Shown here piece after piece: positions 32,885 through 40,805 of a stretch of 64,000 nucleotides of DNA. Position 1 is the stretch's first letter; the number at the start of each line of letters is the position of its first letter. The notes under the pieces are model-generated. The model was not told the origin of the DNA. It searched no databases and saw only the letters and a list, made by a program, of their open reading frames with translations. The translations under genes were made by a program, and so were the position numbers. The DNA comes from JAWVFM01 sp963771655 (GTDB taxonomy: Bacteria > Actinomycetota > Thermoleophilia > Solirubrobacterales > 70-9), in assembly GCA_963771655.1 (NCBI GenBank), contig CAVYUG010000014.1, positions 1-64,000 of the forward strand, in the 5' to 3' direction.

Positions 32885-33750
32885 GCCCCCTCGTGGCGCA
32901 CCTGCGCGTGGGTGAAGCGAAGGACGGTGAGGCCCGCGGCGGTGAAGGTCTGATCGCGCACACGGTCGCGCGCCTGCTGGGCCGGAGTCCGGTGGTAGCG
33001 CAGACCGTCGGTCTCGACGACGAGACCGAGGTCGGGCCAGTAGAAGTCGGATCGGAAGCCGTGCATGTGGTGCTGGGTCAGGGGCATCGGGAGCGCCGCC
33101 CTGATTGCCAACGGGATGAATGCGCGTTCCAGCTCCGAGTCAGTCAGGGAGAAGGTGGACCGGTCGACCAGGCGGCGGAGCCGGGCCGCGCCCCGAAGGC
33201 CTGCTCGCTTCGCGATCTCGGCGCGGAGCGTCTCGGGATCGACGAGATCCAGCTTGTCCGCCTGGTTGATCGCGGACTCCAGGCGGCGGGGCGCGAGGCG
33301 GGTTGACAGGTCGATCAGCGTGCGCACGGGGGTCGTTACCGGGATGCCGTCCTCAGCGGTGACGTCCTCCGGCGCGAGGCTGGATCGGCGATGGGCAACG
33401 AGGGAGGGCTGGCGGAGCTGGCGCCCTGGCGGCACCGATATGTGGATCGTGCGCTCTCGTTCGCCTCTGATCCTCCACAAAGCGGCTGCGCTGCCATGAC
33501 TCAGGTAAGTGCCCGCCCCGCCCGTGAGCACAGCGGCCATCCACTCGGCTTTGCGGGTCTCGATGGGCCGTCCAACGGCATAGACGTCGCGGCGAGTGCG
33601 ATGGAGTCGGCCACGCGCAAGGCGGTGCGCGATCGCATGGCGCGTATAGCCGAGCCCGACGAGCTGTTCGCGCGTGATCTGCCCGTGCTGGCGTGCCGCA
33701 ATGGACCAAACGGCCGCGCCACGCTGCTTTTGTGAGTTCGAGCCGGCCAT
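32836..33750 (-). CDS. AbiEi-type winged-helix / DUF559 endonuclease-like protein, second copy
   Basis: 304 residues, same domain order as the gene at 24304: HTH with HGQITREQLVGLGYTRHAIA and LHRTRRDVYAVG, middle IPVTTPVRTLIDLSTRL, and a Vsr/DUF559 C-terminus with RSDFYWPDLGLVVETDGL and RVRDQTFTAAGLTVLRFTH. The D, E and D of the nuclease-like core are in place. The frame also opens at TTG 33777; ATG 33750 is chosen. No toxin or methylase is adjacent. Divergence between the two copies is high, so this is not a recent duplication. Confidence 0.8.
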   Translation of the reverse strand: MAGSNSQKQRGAAVWSIAARQHGQITREQLVGLGYTRHAIAHRLARGRLHRTRRDVYAVGRPIETRKAEWMAAVLTGGAGTYLSHGSAAALWRIRGERERTIHISVPPGRQLRQPSLVAHRRSSLAPEDVTAEDGIPVTTPVRTLIDLSTRLAPRRLESAINQADKLDLVDPETLRAEIAKRAGLRGAARLRRLVDRSTFSLTDSELERAFIPLAIRAALPMPLTQHHMHGFRSDFYWPDLGLVVETDGLRYHRTPAQQARDRVRDQTFTAAGLTVLRFTHAQVRHEGAYVEATLRRVASRLAP

Positions 33751-33867
33751 CACCGGCTTGAAGTCACAAACGCTCAAATTGCGCCCCCCTCGCTGCCTCC
33801 GCCTCGGCTGGCGGCTCTAAGGCGTCTGAGCGGAACGCCGGGCGCAATAGCGGAACGCCGCGCGGCC

Positions 33868-35436
33868 CTACAGCGGGATGTTGCCGTGCTTGCGCTTCGG
33901 CTGTTCGACCCGCTTGTTCTGCAGCATCCGCAGCGCCCGGATCAGCCGCGGGCGGGTCTGCTGCGGCTCGATGACGTCGTCGATGTAGCCGCGCTCCGCC
34001 GCCGAGTAGGGGTTGGCGAAGTGGGCCTTGTAGTCCTCGATCAGCTTGGATCGGCGCTCGTCGGGCGTGGGGGAGGTCTGGATGTCGCGGCGATAGATGA
34101 TGTTCACCGCGCCCTCCGGCCCCATCACGGCGACCTCCGCGCTCGGCCAGGCGAAGTTGAAGTCGGCGAGCATGTGCTTGGAGTTCATGACGTCGTAGGC
34201 GCCGCCGTAGGCCTTCCGCGTCACGACCGTGAGCTTCGGCACCGTCGCCTCGGTGAACGCGTACAAGAGCTTCGCTCCGTGGCGGATGATGCCGCCCCAC
34301 TCCTGGGAGGTCCCCGGCAGGAAGCCCGGGACGTCGGTGAAGGTGAGGAGCGGGATGTTGAACGCGTCGCAGGTGCGCACGAAGCGGGCCGCCTTCTCGG
34401 ACGAGTTGATGTCGAGCACGCCGGCGAGGTGCTTCGGCTGGTTGCCGACGATGCCGATCGGATAGCCGTCGAGGCGCGAGAAGCCGCAGATGATGTTCTG
34501 TGCGAAGTGCTCGTGGACCTCGAAGAACTCGCCGTCGTCGACGATCAGCGAGACGACGTCGCGCATGTCGTAGGGCTTCTGGGGATCGTCGGGGACGATC
34601 GTCGCGAGGTCGGGTTCCTCGCGGTCGGGGTCGTCGTACGGCTCGACCCGCGGCGGCAGCTCGAGATTGTTCGACGGCAGGAACGACAGCAGGTAGCGGG
34701 CGTCCTCGAGGCATGACTCCTCGTCTTCGGCGGCGAAGTGCGCGACGCCCGACTTCGAGTTGTGCGACATCGCGCCGCCGAGCTCCTCGAACTCCACCTC
34801 CTCGCCGGTCACGGTCTTGATCACCTCGGGGCCGGTGATGAACATGTGCGAGGTCTCCTTGACCATGAAGATGAAGTCGGTCATGGCCGGCGAGTAGACG
34901 GCGCCTCCCGCGCATGGCCCCATGATCAGGCTGATCTGCGGGATCACCCCGGAGCACTGGACGTTGCGCACGAAGACGTCGCCGTAGGCGCCGAGCGAGA
35001 CGACCCCCTCCTGGATCCTGGCCCCTCCGGAGTCGTTGATGCCGACCACGGGCGCGCCGATCTTCGCGGCGAGGTCCATGATCTTGCACATCTTCTCGGC
35101 CATGACCTCGCCCAGCGAGCCGCCGAAGACGGTGAAGTCCTGAGAGAAGACCGCGACCGGCCGGCCGTCGACCGTGCCCCAGCCCGTTACCACCGCGTCG
35201 CCATACGGCCGCCGCTTCTGCATCTCGAACTCGTAGGTGCGGTGCCGCACGAAGGTGTCGAGCTCCTCGAACGAGCCCGGGTCCAGCAGCTTCTCGATCC
35301 GCTCGCGAGCGGTCAGCTTGCCCTTGGCGTGCTGCTTTTCGACCGCCTCCTCCGAGGCGGAGTGGACCGCCTGCTCGCGCAGCTCGCGAAGCTGGGCGAG
35401 CTTCTCCTCGTGGGTCTCGGGGAAGCTCTCGCGCAT
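33868..35436 (-). CDS. Acyl-CoA carboxylase carboxyltransferase (beta) subunit, propionyl-CoA type
   Basis: 522 residues, the usual PccB/AccD length. N-terminal HAKGKLTARERIEKLLDPGS, oxyanion segments INDSGGARIQEG and GPCAGGAVYSPAMTDF, and C-terminal oxyanion region KAYGGAYDVMNSKHM followed by RGYIDDVIEPQQTR. Transfers CO2 from carboxybiotin to propionyl- or acetyl-CoA. A methylmalonyl-CoA mutase subunit at 38.6 kb on the same strand supports propionyl-CoA. The biotin-bearing alpha subunit is not in the window. Confidence 0.94.
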   Translation of the reverse strand: MRESFPETHEEKLAQLRELREQAVHSASEEAVEKQHAKGKLTARERIEKLLDPGSFEELDTFVRHRTYEFEMQKRRPYGDAVVTGWGTVDGRPVAVFSQDFTVFGGSLGEVMAEKMCKIMDLAAKIGAPVVGINDSGGARIQEGVVSLGAYGDVFVRNVQCSGVIPQISLIMGPCAGGAVYSPAMTDFIFMVKETSHMFITGPEVIKTVTGEEVEFEELGGAMSHNSKSGVAHFAAEDEESCLEDARYLLSFLPSNNLELPPRVEPYDDPDREEPDLATIVPDDPQKPYDMRDVVSLIVDDGEFFEVHEHFAQNIICGFSRLDGYPIGIVGNQPKHLAGVLDINSSEKAARFVRTCDAFNIPLLTFTDVPGFLPGTSQEWGGIIRHGAKLLYAFTEATVPKLTVVTRKAYGGAYDVMNSKHMLADFNFAWPSAEVAVMGPEGAVNIIYRRDIQTSPTPDERRSKLIEDYKAHFANPYSAAERGYIDDVIEPQQTRPRLIRALRMLQNKRVEQPKRKHGNIPL

Positions 35437-35465
35437 CGGCGGGAGTCTAAGTGGCCGCGAGCGCG

Positions 35466-35495
35466 AAGCGAGGCGGCCATATGGCCGCCTCGCTT
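35466..35495. terminator. Perfect 30-bp palindrome
   Basis: Fifteen-base arms with no spacer, centred on CATATG at 35480/35481. It lies between the stop of the repeat-protein gene and the start of the carboxylase gene, both on the minus strand. It can form a strong hairpin in RNA and a cruciform in DNA; a terminator role is likely for the repeat-protein gene but no U-tract follows. Confidence 0.6.
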
Positions 35496-35516
35496 CCTTC
35501 CGTACCGGACCGGTCG

Positions 35517-36290
35517 CTAGGCCTGCAGGCAGACCGCGATCGCCGTGATGGTGTGGGCGGCGCCGCTGTCGTTGCCGCCGTCGACCACCACGGTCTCCGC
35601 CGCGAAGTTCGGCCGGATCTCCGCGAGCCAGAGCTCGTAGTTGTTGCTGGCGTTGTCGTCGGGCGTCCACTGGCCCGTGCCGCCGATCAACTCCTCGCCG
35701 GCGTTGCAAGACGCGGTCGCCGTGCCGACGTCGTACGCGCCGTTCTCGGCCACGCCGCCGGCGACGTTCACCGGCGTGCCCGCGCGGGCGACGATTCCGT
35801 CGCCGACCTCCGACGCGCGCACCGAGCTGGCGCCGAGCTCCGACTGACCGACGCTGCCGGCTCCGAGGTCGCCGCTGGTCAGGCTGTTGGCTGCCACCTC
35901 GCTGCTGCCGACCGAGTCGGGACCGAGGTCGCCGCTGGTCAGGCTGTTGTCGATCACCTCGCTGCTGCCGACCGAGTCGGGACCGAGGTCGCCGCTGGTC
36001 AGGCTCTCATCGGCAACGTCGGCGCTCCCAACCTGGCCATCGCCGATGTCAGAGCTCGAAACCGAGCCGTCGGAGATCTTCCCGCTGACGACCGCGTTGG
36101 CGTGCAGGTCGTGCTTCTTGACCTGGCCGTCCTTGATGTGCTTGCTCCTGACGGCATCGTCCTTGATGTCGCCGGAACCGACCCTTGCAGCCGCCCAGGC
36201 CGTACCCGTGAACGCCACGAACAACGCCGCATACGCGACGACCGTCGCATGGCTGGGGCGTCCTGGCCGCTTTCGCTGCCATGAGCTCAT
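35517..36290 (-). CDS. Secreted repeat protein (GSVxSSDI/LTSGDLG repeats)
   Basis: 257 residues. An N-terminal signal segment (VVAYAALFVAFTGTAWAAA) leads into about ten short repeats of the type DGQVxxxDL and NSLTSGDLGPDSVGSSEV (residues 38-165), ending in a compact C-terminal domain with two cysteines. I recall such repeats from surface or secreted proteins of Thermoleophilia, where they may form a beta-helix stalk; function unknown. Start ATG 36290. Internal 60-bp tandem repeats show recent slippage. Confidence 0.75.
   Translation of the reverse strand: MSSWQRKRPGRPSHATVVAYAALFVAFTGTAWAAARVGSGDIKDDAVRSKHIKDGQVKKHDLHANAVVSGKISDGSVSSSDIGDGQVGSADVADESLTSGDLGPDSVGSSEVIDNSLTSGDLGPDSVGSSEVAANSLTSGDLGAGSVGQSELGASSVRASEVGDGIVARAGTPVNVAGGVAENGAYDVGTATASCNAGEELIGGTGQWTPDDNASNNYELWLAEIRPNFAAETVVVDGGNDSGAAHTITAIAVCLQA
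35881..36000. repeat. 60-bp tandem repeat inside the secreted repeat-protein gene
   Basis: Two adjacent 60-base units (35881-35940 and 35941-36000) differ at only a few positions near their left ends; partial copies lie on both sides. Each unit encodes 20 residues, so copy-number change would keep the frame. Confidence 0.85.
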
Positions 36291-36511
36291 ACGAGCCTCC
36301 CCATTTGTGGTTTTCCCCCGGCTAGCCCAACGGATCGTCGCGCGACGCCGGGGCCTTCCTCTCAGCTCCACCGCGACCTTGGACGAGACGCGGGGAGCAC
36401 CGCGACTCTACCTGTTTTCGGTGAGCGCTGGGAGAAATCGGTCAATCCCGCAGCGAAGCGGCGCACCGCTCGAGGACCATCCTTATACTCGCTTTGTAGT
36501 AGGGATAATGA

Positions 36512-36533
36512 GGTAGCGCACGGCTGCGCTACC
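36512..36533 (+). promoter_or_regulatory. 5' leader hairpin and promoter region of the secreted poly-Gly protein
   Basis: A 9-bp perfect stem (36512-36520 with 36525-36533, CGGC loop) lies 7 bases ahead of the ribosome-binding site AGGAG at 36541. A TATACT -10-like box is at 36484-36489. The 260-bp gap upstream otherwise shows nothing coding. The hairpin could affect initiation or RNA stability. Confidence 0.4.
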
Positions 36534-36550
36534 CGGGAAAAGGAGTAGGG

Positions 36551-37333
36551 ATGAGACATCGAGCATGGATTGCCGCGGCCGCGATCGCGGTGATCATTGC
36601 GCTGGGCGCCGGGACGGCGCAGGCGGAGACGACCACCAGCGACTATCCAACGGCCACGGACACGCGCACGTTCGCGGGAAGCGTCGGTGGCTGGCAGTCG
36701 GCGAAGTTCGACGCGGGGCTCACGTGCTTGCTCAAGCCGCTGACCTGTCCGATCGTGACGAATACGTGGCAGTCCTCCGGCGGAGCGTCGAGCGACGGTT
36801 ACATTCGCACCTCGATCGGCGCCCTCACCGGCGTCGCGTCGGACTCGTACGGGGTGTGGGCTAGCCCAACCTTCGTCTACAACGGCGCGGGCGGGATGGA
36901 GCCGACGTCGGTGACGATTTCGCTCGATCGAAAGCTGGCCAACGCGGACCTCGTGGACGCCGACCTGGGCAACCGGGTGAGCTACTACGTCCGGGTGATC
37001 GACGCGAGCAACGGGAACGTCGTCGCTGAGCCGATCGACGGCAAGACGGCGACGCTGGCCCGCAGCTGGACCAGCATCGACCCGGCGACGATCGATCCGT
37101 CGAAGCTCCAGATCGGCCACTCGTATGAGGTCGCGATCGCGACGGAGTTCAAGACGGGCGCCAGGGTCATCCCCGGCGGAAGCGCCGGCTACGACAACGT
37201 CGACCTGAAGGCCAAGTTCACGCCCCCGCCCACCACCGGCGGCGGCGGCGGCGGCGGTGGCGGCGGTGGCGGCGGCGGCGGTGGCGGCGGTGGGGCGGTG
37301 GCCACCCGATCTACCTCAATTGGCACCGGCTGA
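36551..37333 (+). CDS. Secreted protein with poly-Gly tract; frame broken at the tract
   Basis: 260 codons. Signal peptide WIAAAAIAVIIALGAGTAQA, then a Ser/Thr-rich beta domain (residues 30-220, e.g. SVTISLDRKLANADLVDADL), PPPTT and a run of about twenty Gly. After the tract this frame ends quickly in low-complexity residues, while a neighbouring frame continues with well-formed coding sequence to 37623. The natural product probably crosses into that frame. Good ribosome-binding site at 36541-36545. Function unknown, likely cell surface. Confidence 0.7.
   Translation: MRHRAWIAAAAIAVIIALGAGTAQAETTTSDYPTATDTRTFAGSVGGWQSAKFDAGLTCLLKPLTCPIVTNTWQSSGGASSDGYIRTSIGALTGVASDSYGVWASPTFVYNGAGGMEPTSVTISLDRKLANADLVDADLGNRVSYYVRVIDASNGNVVAEPIDGKTATLARSWTSIDPATIDPSKLQIGHSYEVAIATEFKTGARVIPGGSAGYDNVDLKAKFTPPPTTGGGGGGGGGGGGGGGGGGGAVATRSTSIGTG
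37238..37300 (+). repeat. GGC/GGT trinucleotide microsatellite encoding poly-Gly
   Basis: About 20 consecutive GGC or GGT codons, with one TGGGG irregularity at the 3' side near 37291-37295. The reading frame is lost here relative to the downstream coding sequence. Slippage or assembly collapse is expected at such tracts. Confidence 0.85.
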
Positions 37334-37377
37334 TCGTCCTCGCGAAGTGCCCGACCTCGCTGCACTCCCACACGTGC

Positions 37378-37623
37378 ATGATTCACCTGAGCACCTACCT
37401 GCACGGGTTCTCAGGGGCGCACCCGACTCGCAACAAGACCGTGCGCCGTCACGGGCACAAGCTCAAGAGGATCACGCTGCGCGTCCGGCCGCAGTACGAC
37501 GGCTGGGGGCGGAACCTCGTGAGCCGTCAGCGCCGGGTGCATGCGCACCTGACGATCAAGGCCCATCACCAGACCCGCACCAAGAACGCGGCCCTGAAGG
37601 TGGTCGGCTTCAAGAAGCCGTAG
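37378..37623 (+). CDS. C-terminal part of the secreted poly-Gly protein in the shifted frame
   Basis: 81 codons from the first ATG, though the frame is open from the Gly tract onward (HPIYLNWHRLIVLAKCPTSL precedes it). Basic, His/Arg-rich, with HTCMIHLSTYLHGF and RNLVSRQRRVHAHLTIKAH. No own ribosome-binding site is apparent, so it is read as the displaced C-terminus of the gene at 36551. Its end overlaps the convergent HD gene by 14 bases. Confidence 0.5.
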   Translation: MIHLSTYLHGFSGAHPTRNKTVRRHGHKLKRITLRVRPQYDGWGRNLVSRQRRVHAHLTIKAHHQTRTKNAALKVVGFKKP

Positions 37624-38254
37624 AGATCGCGACGGCGAGGGCCTCCGCGATCGCCGGGTCAAGATCGGACCCGGCGATCGCGCGTAGGCCCTCCGCCGCG
37701 CGGGCGCGAGGGTCGGCGTTCGCCGCCGACGCGGCGGGGTCGGAGGGCGCGATCAGCAGCCCCTCGCATACGCACGCGGCGTGGATGACCCGCGCCTCGG
37801 CCGGGATCGCGTCGCCGGCGAGGCGCAGCGGGCCGTGGCCGTCGAACCGCTCGCCGCAGGTGCGGATCCACTCGCAGGGCTCCGCCGGGATCCCGGCGCC
37901 GGCGGCGAGCTGGGCGCCGGCGATGTGGTGACGATCCAGCCCTGCGCGCTCGGCCGAGGTCAGCTCGGAGATCGGCTTCGCGAGGAGCTCGGCCGGAAGG
38001 TAGACCTTCCCGATGTCGTGGAGCCTCGCGACCTCGCGGACGAGCTCGGCGCGGTGGCGCCCGAAGCCGAGCTCCGCCGCGGCGGCGAGCGAGTACGCCG
38101 CGGTCGCATTCGCGTGCTCGATCGAGCCCGGGACGTGGCGCTCGAGGCCCTCCAGGAGCGGCAGGCCGCGAACGCTCACCAGGGCCGGGAGAGGCGTGGG
38201 CGAGCGCGCGGCGTCAGCCGCTGAAGGGTCGCCGCTCGGCCCCGCCGAGCTCAT
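37610..38254 (-). CDS. HD-domain (HD-GYP-like, degenerate) protein
   Basis: 214 residues. HD core: VREVARLHDIGKVYLPAELL near residues 72-91, DRHHIAGAQLAAGAG near 107-121, and CGERFDGHGPLRLAGDAIPA where HD-GYP phosphodiesterases have a GYP-type motif. The GYP triad is altered and the second metal site may be lost. Possibly a cyclic-dinucleotide hydrolase or sensor remnant. The start at 38254 has GGAG upstream and overlaps the preceding gene's end by 41 bases; GTG 38179 is an alternative. Confidence 0.75.
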   Translation of the reverse strand: MSSAGPSGDPSAADAARSPTPLPALVSVRGLPLLEGLERHVPGSIEHANATAAYSLAAAAELGFGRHRAELVREVARLHDIGKVYLPAELLAKPISELTSAERAGLDRHHIAGAQLAAGAGIPAEPCEWIRTCGERFDGHGPLRLAGDAIPAEARVIHAACVCEGLLIAPSDPAASAANADPRARAAEGLRAIAGSDLDPAIAEALAVAISTAS

Positions 38255-38558
38255 CGAGAACGCGCTCCAACGCCGAGGTCGCGAGGTCGGGGCGTGAGTG
38301 CTGCGCGGTCACCTCGACCGCGGTGCCGAAGCCGCCGCCCTCGGCCAGCTCGATGGCGATCCGCGCGCGAGCCTCGCTGGCGCCGTTCGCCCGCCAGGCG
38401 ATCACGCGCTCGGGATCGCGGTCGGTGACCTCGACCTCGACCCGGGTGCCGCCTCCCACGAGCCCCGCCATCCACTCCTCCATGCGCGCGATGTCGTCGG
38501 CAAGCTCCCAGAGCTCCGGGGGCGACTTGACGAGCGTGCGCTTCGCCTTGGTCTCCAT
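38214..38558 (-). CDS. Short SRPBCC/START-like protein
   Basis: 114 residues. KSPPELWELADDIARMEEWM near the N-terminus, followed by strands RVEVEVTDRDPERVIAWRA and GTAVEVTAQHSRPDL, suggest a trimmed START/polyketide-cyclase-like fold. No ligand or catalytic residue can be assigned. It overlaps the following HD gene, which suggests co-translation. Confidence 0.6.
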   Translation of the reverse strand: METKAKRTLVKSPPELWELADDIARMEEWMAGLVGGGTRVEVEVTDRDPERVIAWRANGASEARARIAIELAEGGGFGTAVEVTAQHSRPDLATSALERVLDELGGAERRPFSG

Positions 38559-38632
38559 CGGGCGTGGCTTCTGCCACCGCGCGCGGACTCCTGCCGCCGA
38601 TCACCCCTTTGCAGCCCGGATCTCGGCCCGTC

Positions 38633-40273
38633 TCAGAAGAACGCGCCGCCCTGGTACTCGCCGAATACCTCGCGCATCGCCCCGCAAACCTCGCCGATCG
38701 ACGCGTGGGCGGCGAGCGCGGCCCTGATCGGGTGCAGCAGGTTGCCGTCGCCTCCGGCGACGTCGCGAAGCTCCGTCAGCCGGCGCTCGACCGCCTCCGA
38801 ATCGCGGTCGGCCTTGAAGGAGGCGAGCCGCTCGAGCTGGCGGCGTTCGGATTCGGGATCGACCTTGAGGATGTCGACGTCGTCGACCGTGTCGGTCACG
38901 TACTTGTTGACGCCGACCACAACGTCCTGGCCGGTGCGGTAGCGCTCGTGGTAGGAGGCGGCGGATTCCTCGATCTCGCGCTGGATGAACTCGAGCGCGT
39001 TGACCGAGCCGCCGAGCTCCTCCACCTTCGCCATCAGCTCGCGCGCCCGAAGCTCGATCTCGTCGGTGAGCGACTCGATGAAGTAAGAGCCGGCGAGCGG
39101 GTCGACCGTGTCGGCCACGCCGGACTCGTGCGCCAGGACCTGCTGGGTGCGTAGCGCGATCCGAGCCGAGCGCTCGGTGGGAAGCGCGAGCGCCTCGTCG
39201 AAGCCGTTGGTGTGCAGCGACTGCGTCCCGCCGCAGACCGCCGCGAAGCCCTGCAGGGCCACTCGGATGATGTTCACCTCGGGCTGCTGGGCCTGGAGGG
39301 TCACGCCGCCGGTCTGGGTGTGGAAGCGGATCGTCTGCGACCGGGCCTCGGTCGAGCCGAAGCGGTCACGCACGATCTCGGCCCACATTCGCCGGACCGC
39401 GCGGAACTTGGCGACCTCCTGGAAGACGTTGTTGTGGCAGTTGAAGAAGAACGCGAGCCGGGGGGCGAACTCGTCGATGTGGAGGCCTCGCTCGAGCGCC
39501 GCCTCCACGTAGGCGATTGCGTTCGAGAGCGTGAACGCGACCTCCTGCACGGCCGAGCACCCCTTCTCGCGGATGTGGTAGCCGGAGATCGAGATCGTGT
39601 TCCACTTCGGCACCCGCTCGTGGCAGTACTCGAAGATGTCGGTGGTCAGGCGCATCGTCGCCTCGGGCGGGTAGATGTAGTTGCCGCGCGCGACGTATTC
39701 CTTCAGCACGTCGTTCTGGACGGTCCCGCGAAGCTTCTCCGAGTCGACCCCGTGCTCCTCGCCGACGAGCTCGTAGAGGAGCAGCAGGATCGCGGCCGGA
39801 GCGTTGATCGTCATCGAGGTCGAGACCTCGTCGAGGGGGATCGCCTCGAAGCAGATCCGCATGTCCTCGATGGTGTCGATTGGGACGCCGGTGCGGCCCA
39901 CCTCGCCGCGGCAGAGCGGATCGTCGGAGTCACGGCCGAGCTGGGTCGGCAGGTCGAAGGCCATCGAGAGACCCGTCGACCCGTGCTCGATCAGGTAGCG
40001 GTATCGGTTGTTGGTGTCCTCCGGGCTCGCGAAGCCGGCGTACTGGCGCATCGTCCAGAGGCGGTCGCGGTACATGCCCGGGTGGATTCCGCGGGTGAAC
40101 GGATACTCACCGGGGTCGCCGAGCCGCTCCTCGAGGCCCGGCGCGACGTCGTTCTCCTCGTAGAGGCGCTCGATCTCGATCCCCGAGTCGGTGAAGCGGC
40201 GCTCGTCGTCGGGGCCGACGATCGGCGCGATGAAGCGGTCTTCTTCGGTCTCGGCGGCGGGACGAGTTGCCAT
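38633..40273 (-). CDS. Methylmalonyl-CoA mutase-family large subunit (no B12 domain)
   Basis: 546 residues of TIM-barrel catalytic subunit. Substrate region TMRQYAGFASPEDTNNRYRY with the Tyr found in methylmalonyl- rather than isobutyryl-CoA mutases, PPEATMRLTTDIF, SISGYHIREKG and TQSLHTNGFDEALALPT are family landmarks. The cobalamin-binding domain is absent, as in two-subunit enzymes whose small subunit is separate; none is visible here. With the carboxyltransferase at 33.9 kb it points to propionyl-CoA conversion to succinyl-CoA. TTG 40282 is an alternative start. Confidence 0.92.
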   Translation of the reverse strand: MATRPAAETEEDRFIAPIVGPDDERRFTDSGIEIERLYEENDVAPGLEERLGDPGEYPFTRGIHPGMYRDRLWTMRQYAGFASPEDTNNRYRYLIEHGSTGLSMAFDLPTQLGRDSDDPLCRGEVGRTGVPIDTIEDMRICFEAIPLDEVSTSMTINAPAAILLLLYELVGEEHGVDSEKLRGTVQNDVLKEYVARGNYIYPPEATMRLTTDIFEYCHERVPKWNTISISGYHIREKGCSAVQEVAFTLSNAIAYVEAALERGLHIDEFAPRLAFFFNCHNNVFQEVAKFRAVRRMWAEIVRDRFGSTEARSQTIRFHTQTGGVTLQAQQPEVNIIRVALQGFAAVCGGTQSLHTNGFDEALALPTERSARIALRTQQVLAHESGVADTVDPLAGSYFIESLTDEIELRARELMAKVEELGGSVNALEFIQREIEESAASYHERYRTGQDVVVGVNKYVTDTVDDVDILKVDPESERRQLERLASFKADRDSEAVERRLTELRDVAGGDGNLLHPIRAALAAHASIGEVCGAMREVFGEYQGGAFF

Positions 40274-40311
40274 CGCCGCCAAGGATAAGTGGAAGAATCG
40301 CCGCGGAGGCC

Positions 40312-40758
40312 ATGACAGGGCGGGAACCGACGCAGCAGATGGTCGACGCGCTCCTGGAGGCGCTGCCCATTGGCGCCTACGAGGAGGACGAGATGGAGGG
40401 AATGGTCACCGCCTGTACGGAGGCGCTGAGAGCCATCGCCTCGCCTGACCTCGCGGTGGCGTTCGTGGCGAACCACGGCTTCCGGGGCGACTTCACGGGG
40501 CTGGACGGGTTCCGAGCTTCCTGGCTCGACTGGCTCGAGGGGTTCTCGACCTACGAGACCACCGTCGAAGCGACTCGACTCGGTCCGGGCGTCGCGGTGG
40601 TCCTCACGCGTCAGACGGTCACCCCCCGCGGCGGCGAGACCACGATCGAGGCGCCGGCTGCCGCGGCCGCATGGTGGGACGGCGACCGGGTCGTCCGCCT
40701 CGAATTTCACCTGGACCGGGCGCTCGCCCTTCGGACGGCGGGCCTTCCGCTTGAGTAG
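40312..40758 (+). CDS. SnoaL-like/NTF2-like protein
   Basis: 148 residues with TEALRAIASPDLAVAFVANH and a C-terminal pair of strands AAAWWDGDRVVRLEFHLDRA typical of the NTF2-like fold. GGAGG at 40305 precedes ATG 40312. No catalytic residues assigned. Divergent from the mutase with 38 bases between. Confidence 0.75.
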   Translation: MTGREPTQQMVDALLEALPIGAYEEDEMEGMVTACTEALRAIASPDLAVAFVANHGFRGDFTGLDGFRASWLDWLEGFSTYETTVEATRLGPGVAVVLTRQTVTPRGGETTIEAPAAAAAWWDGDRVVRLEFHLDRALALRTAGLPLE

Positions 40759-40805
40759 CCGACGCGCGCGATAGCTTCCCGCCCGTCGGCGCACAGGAGG
40801 GTTGG

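Noticed and set aside
35881..36000. Possible CRISPR array
   Set aside because: The 60-bp units are contiguous, have no unique spacers and are in frame inside a coding gene.
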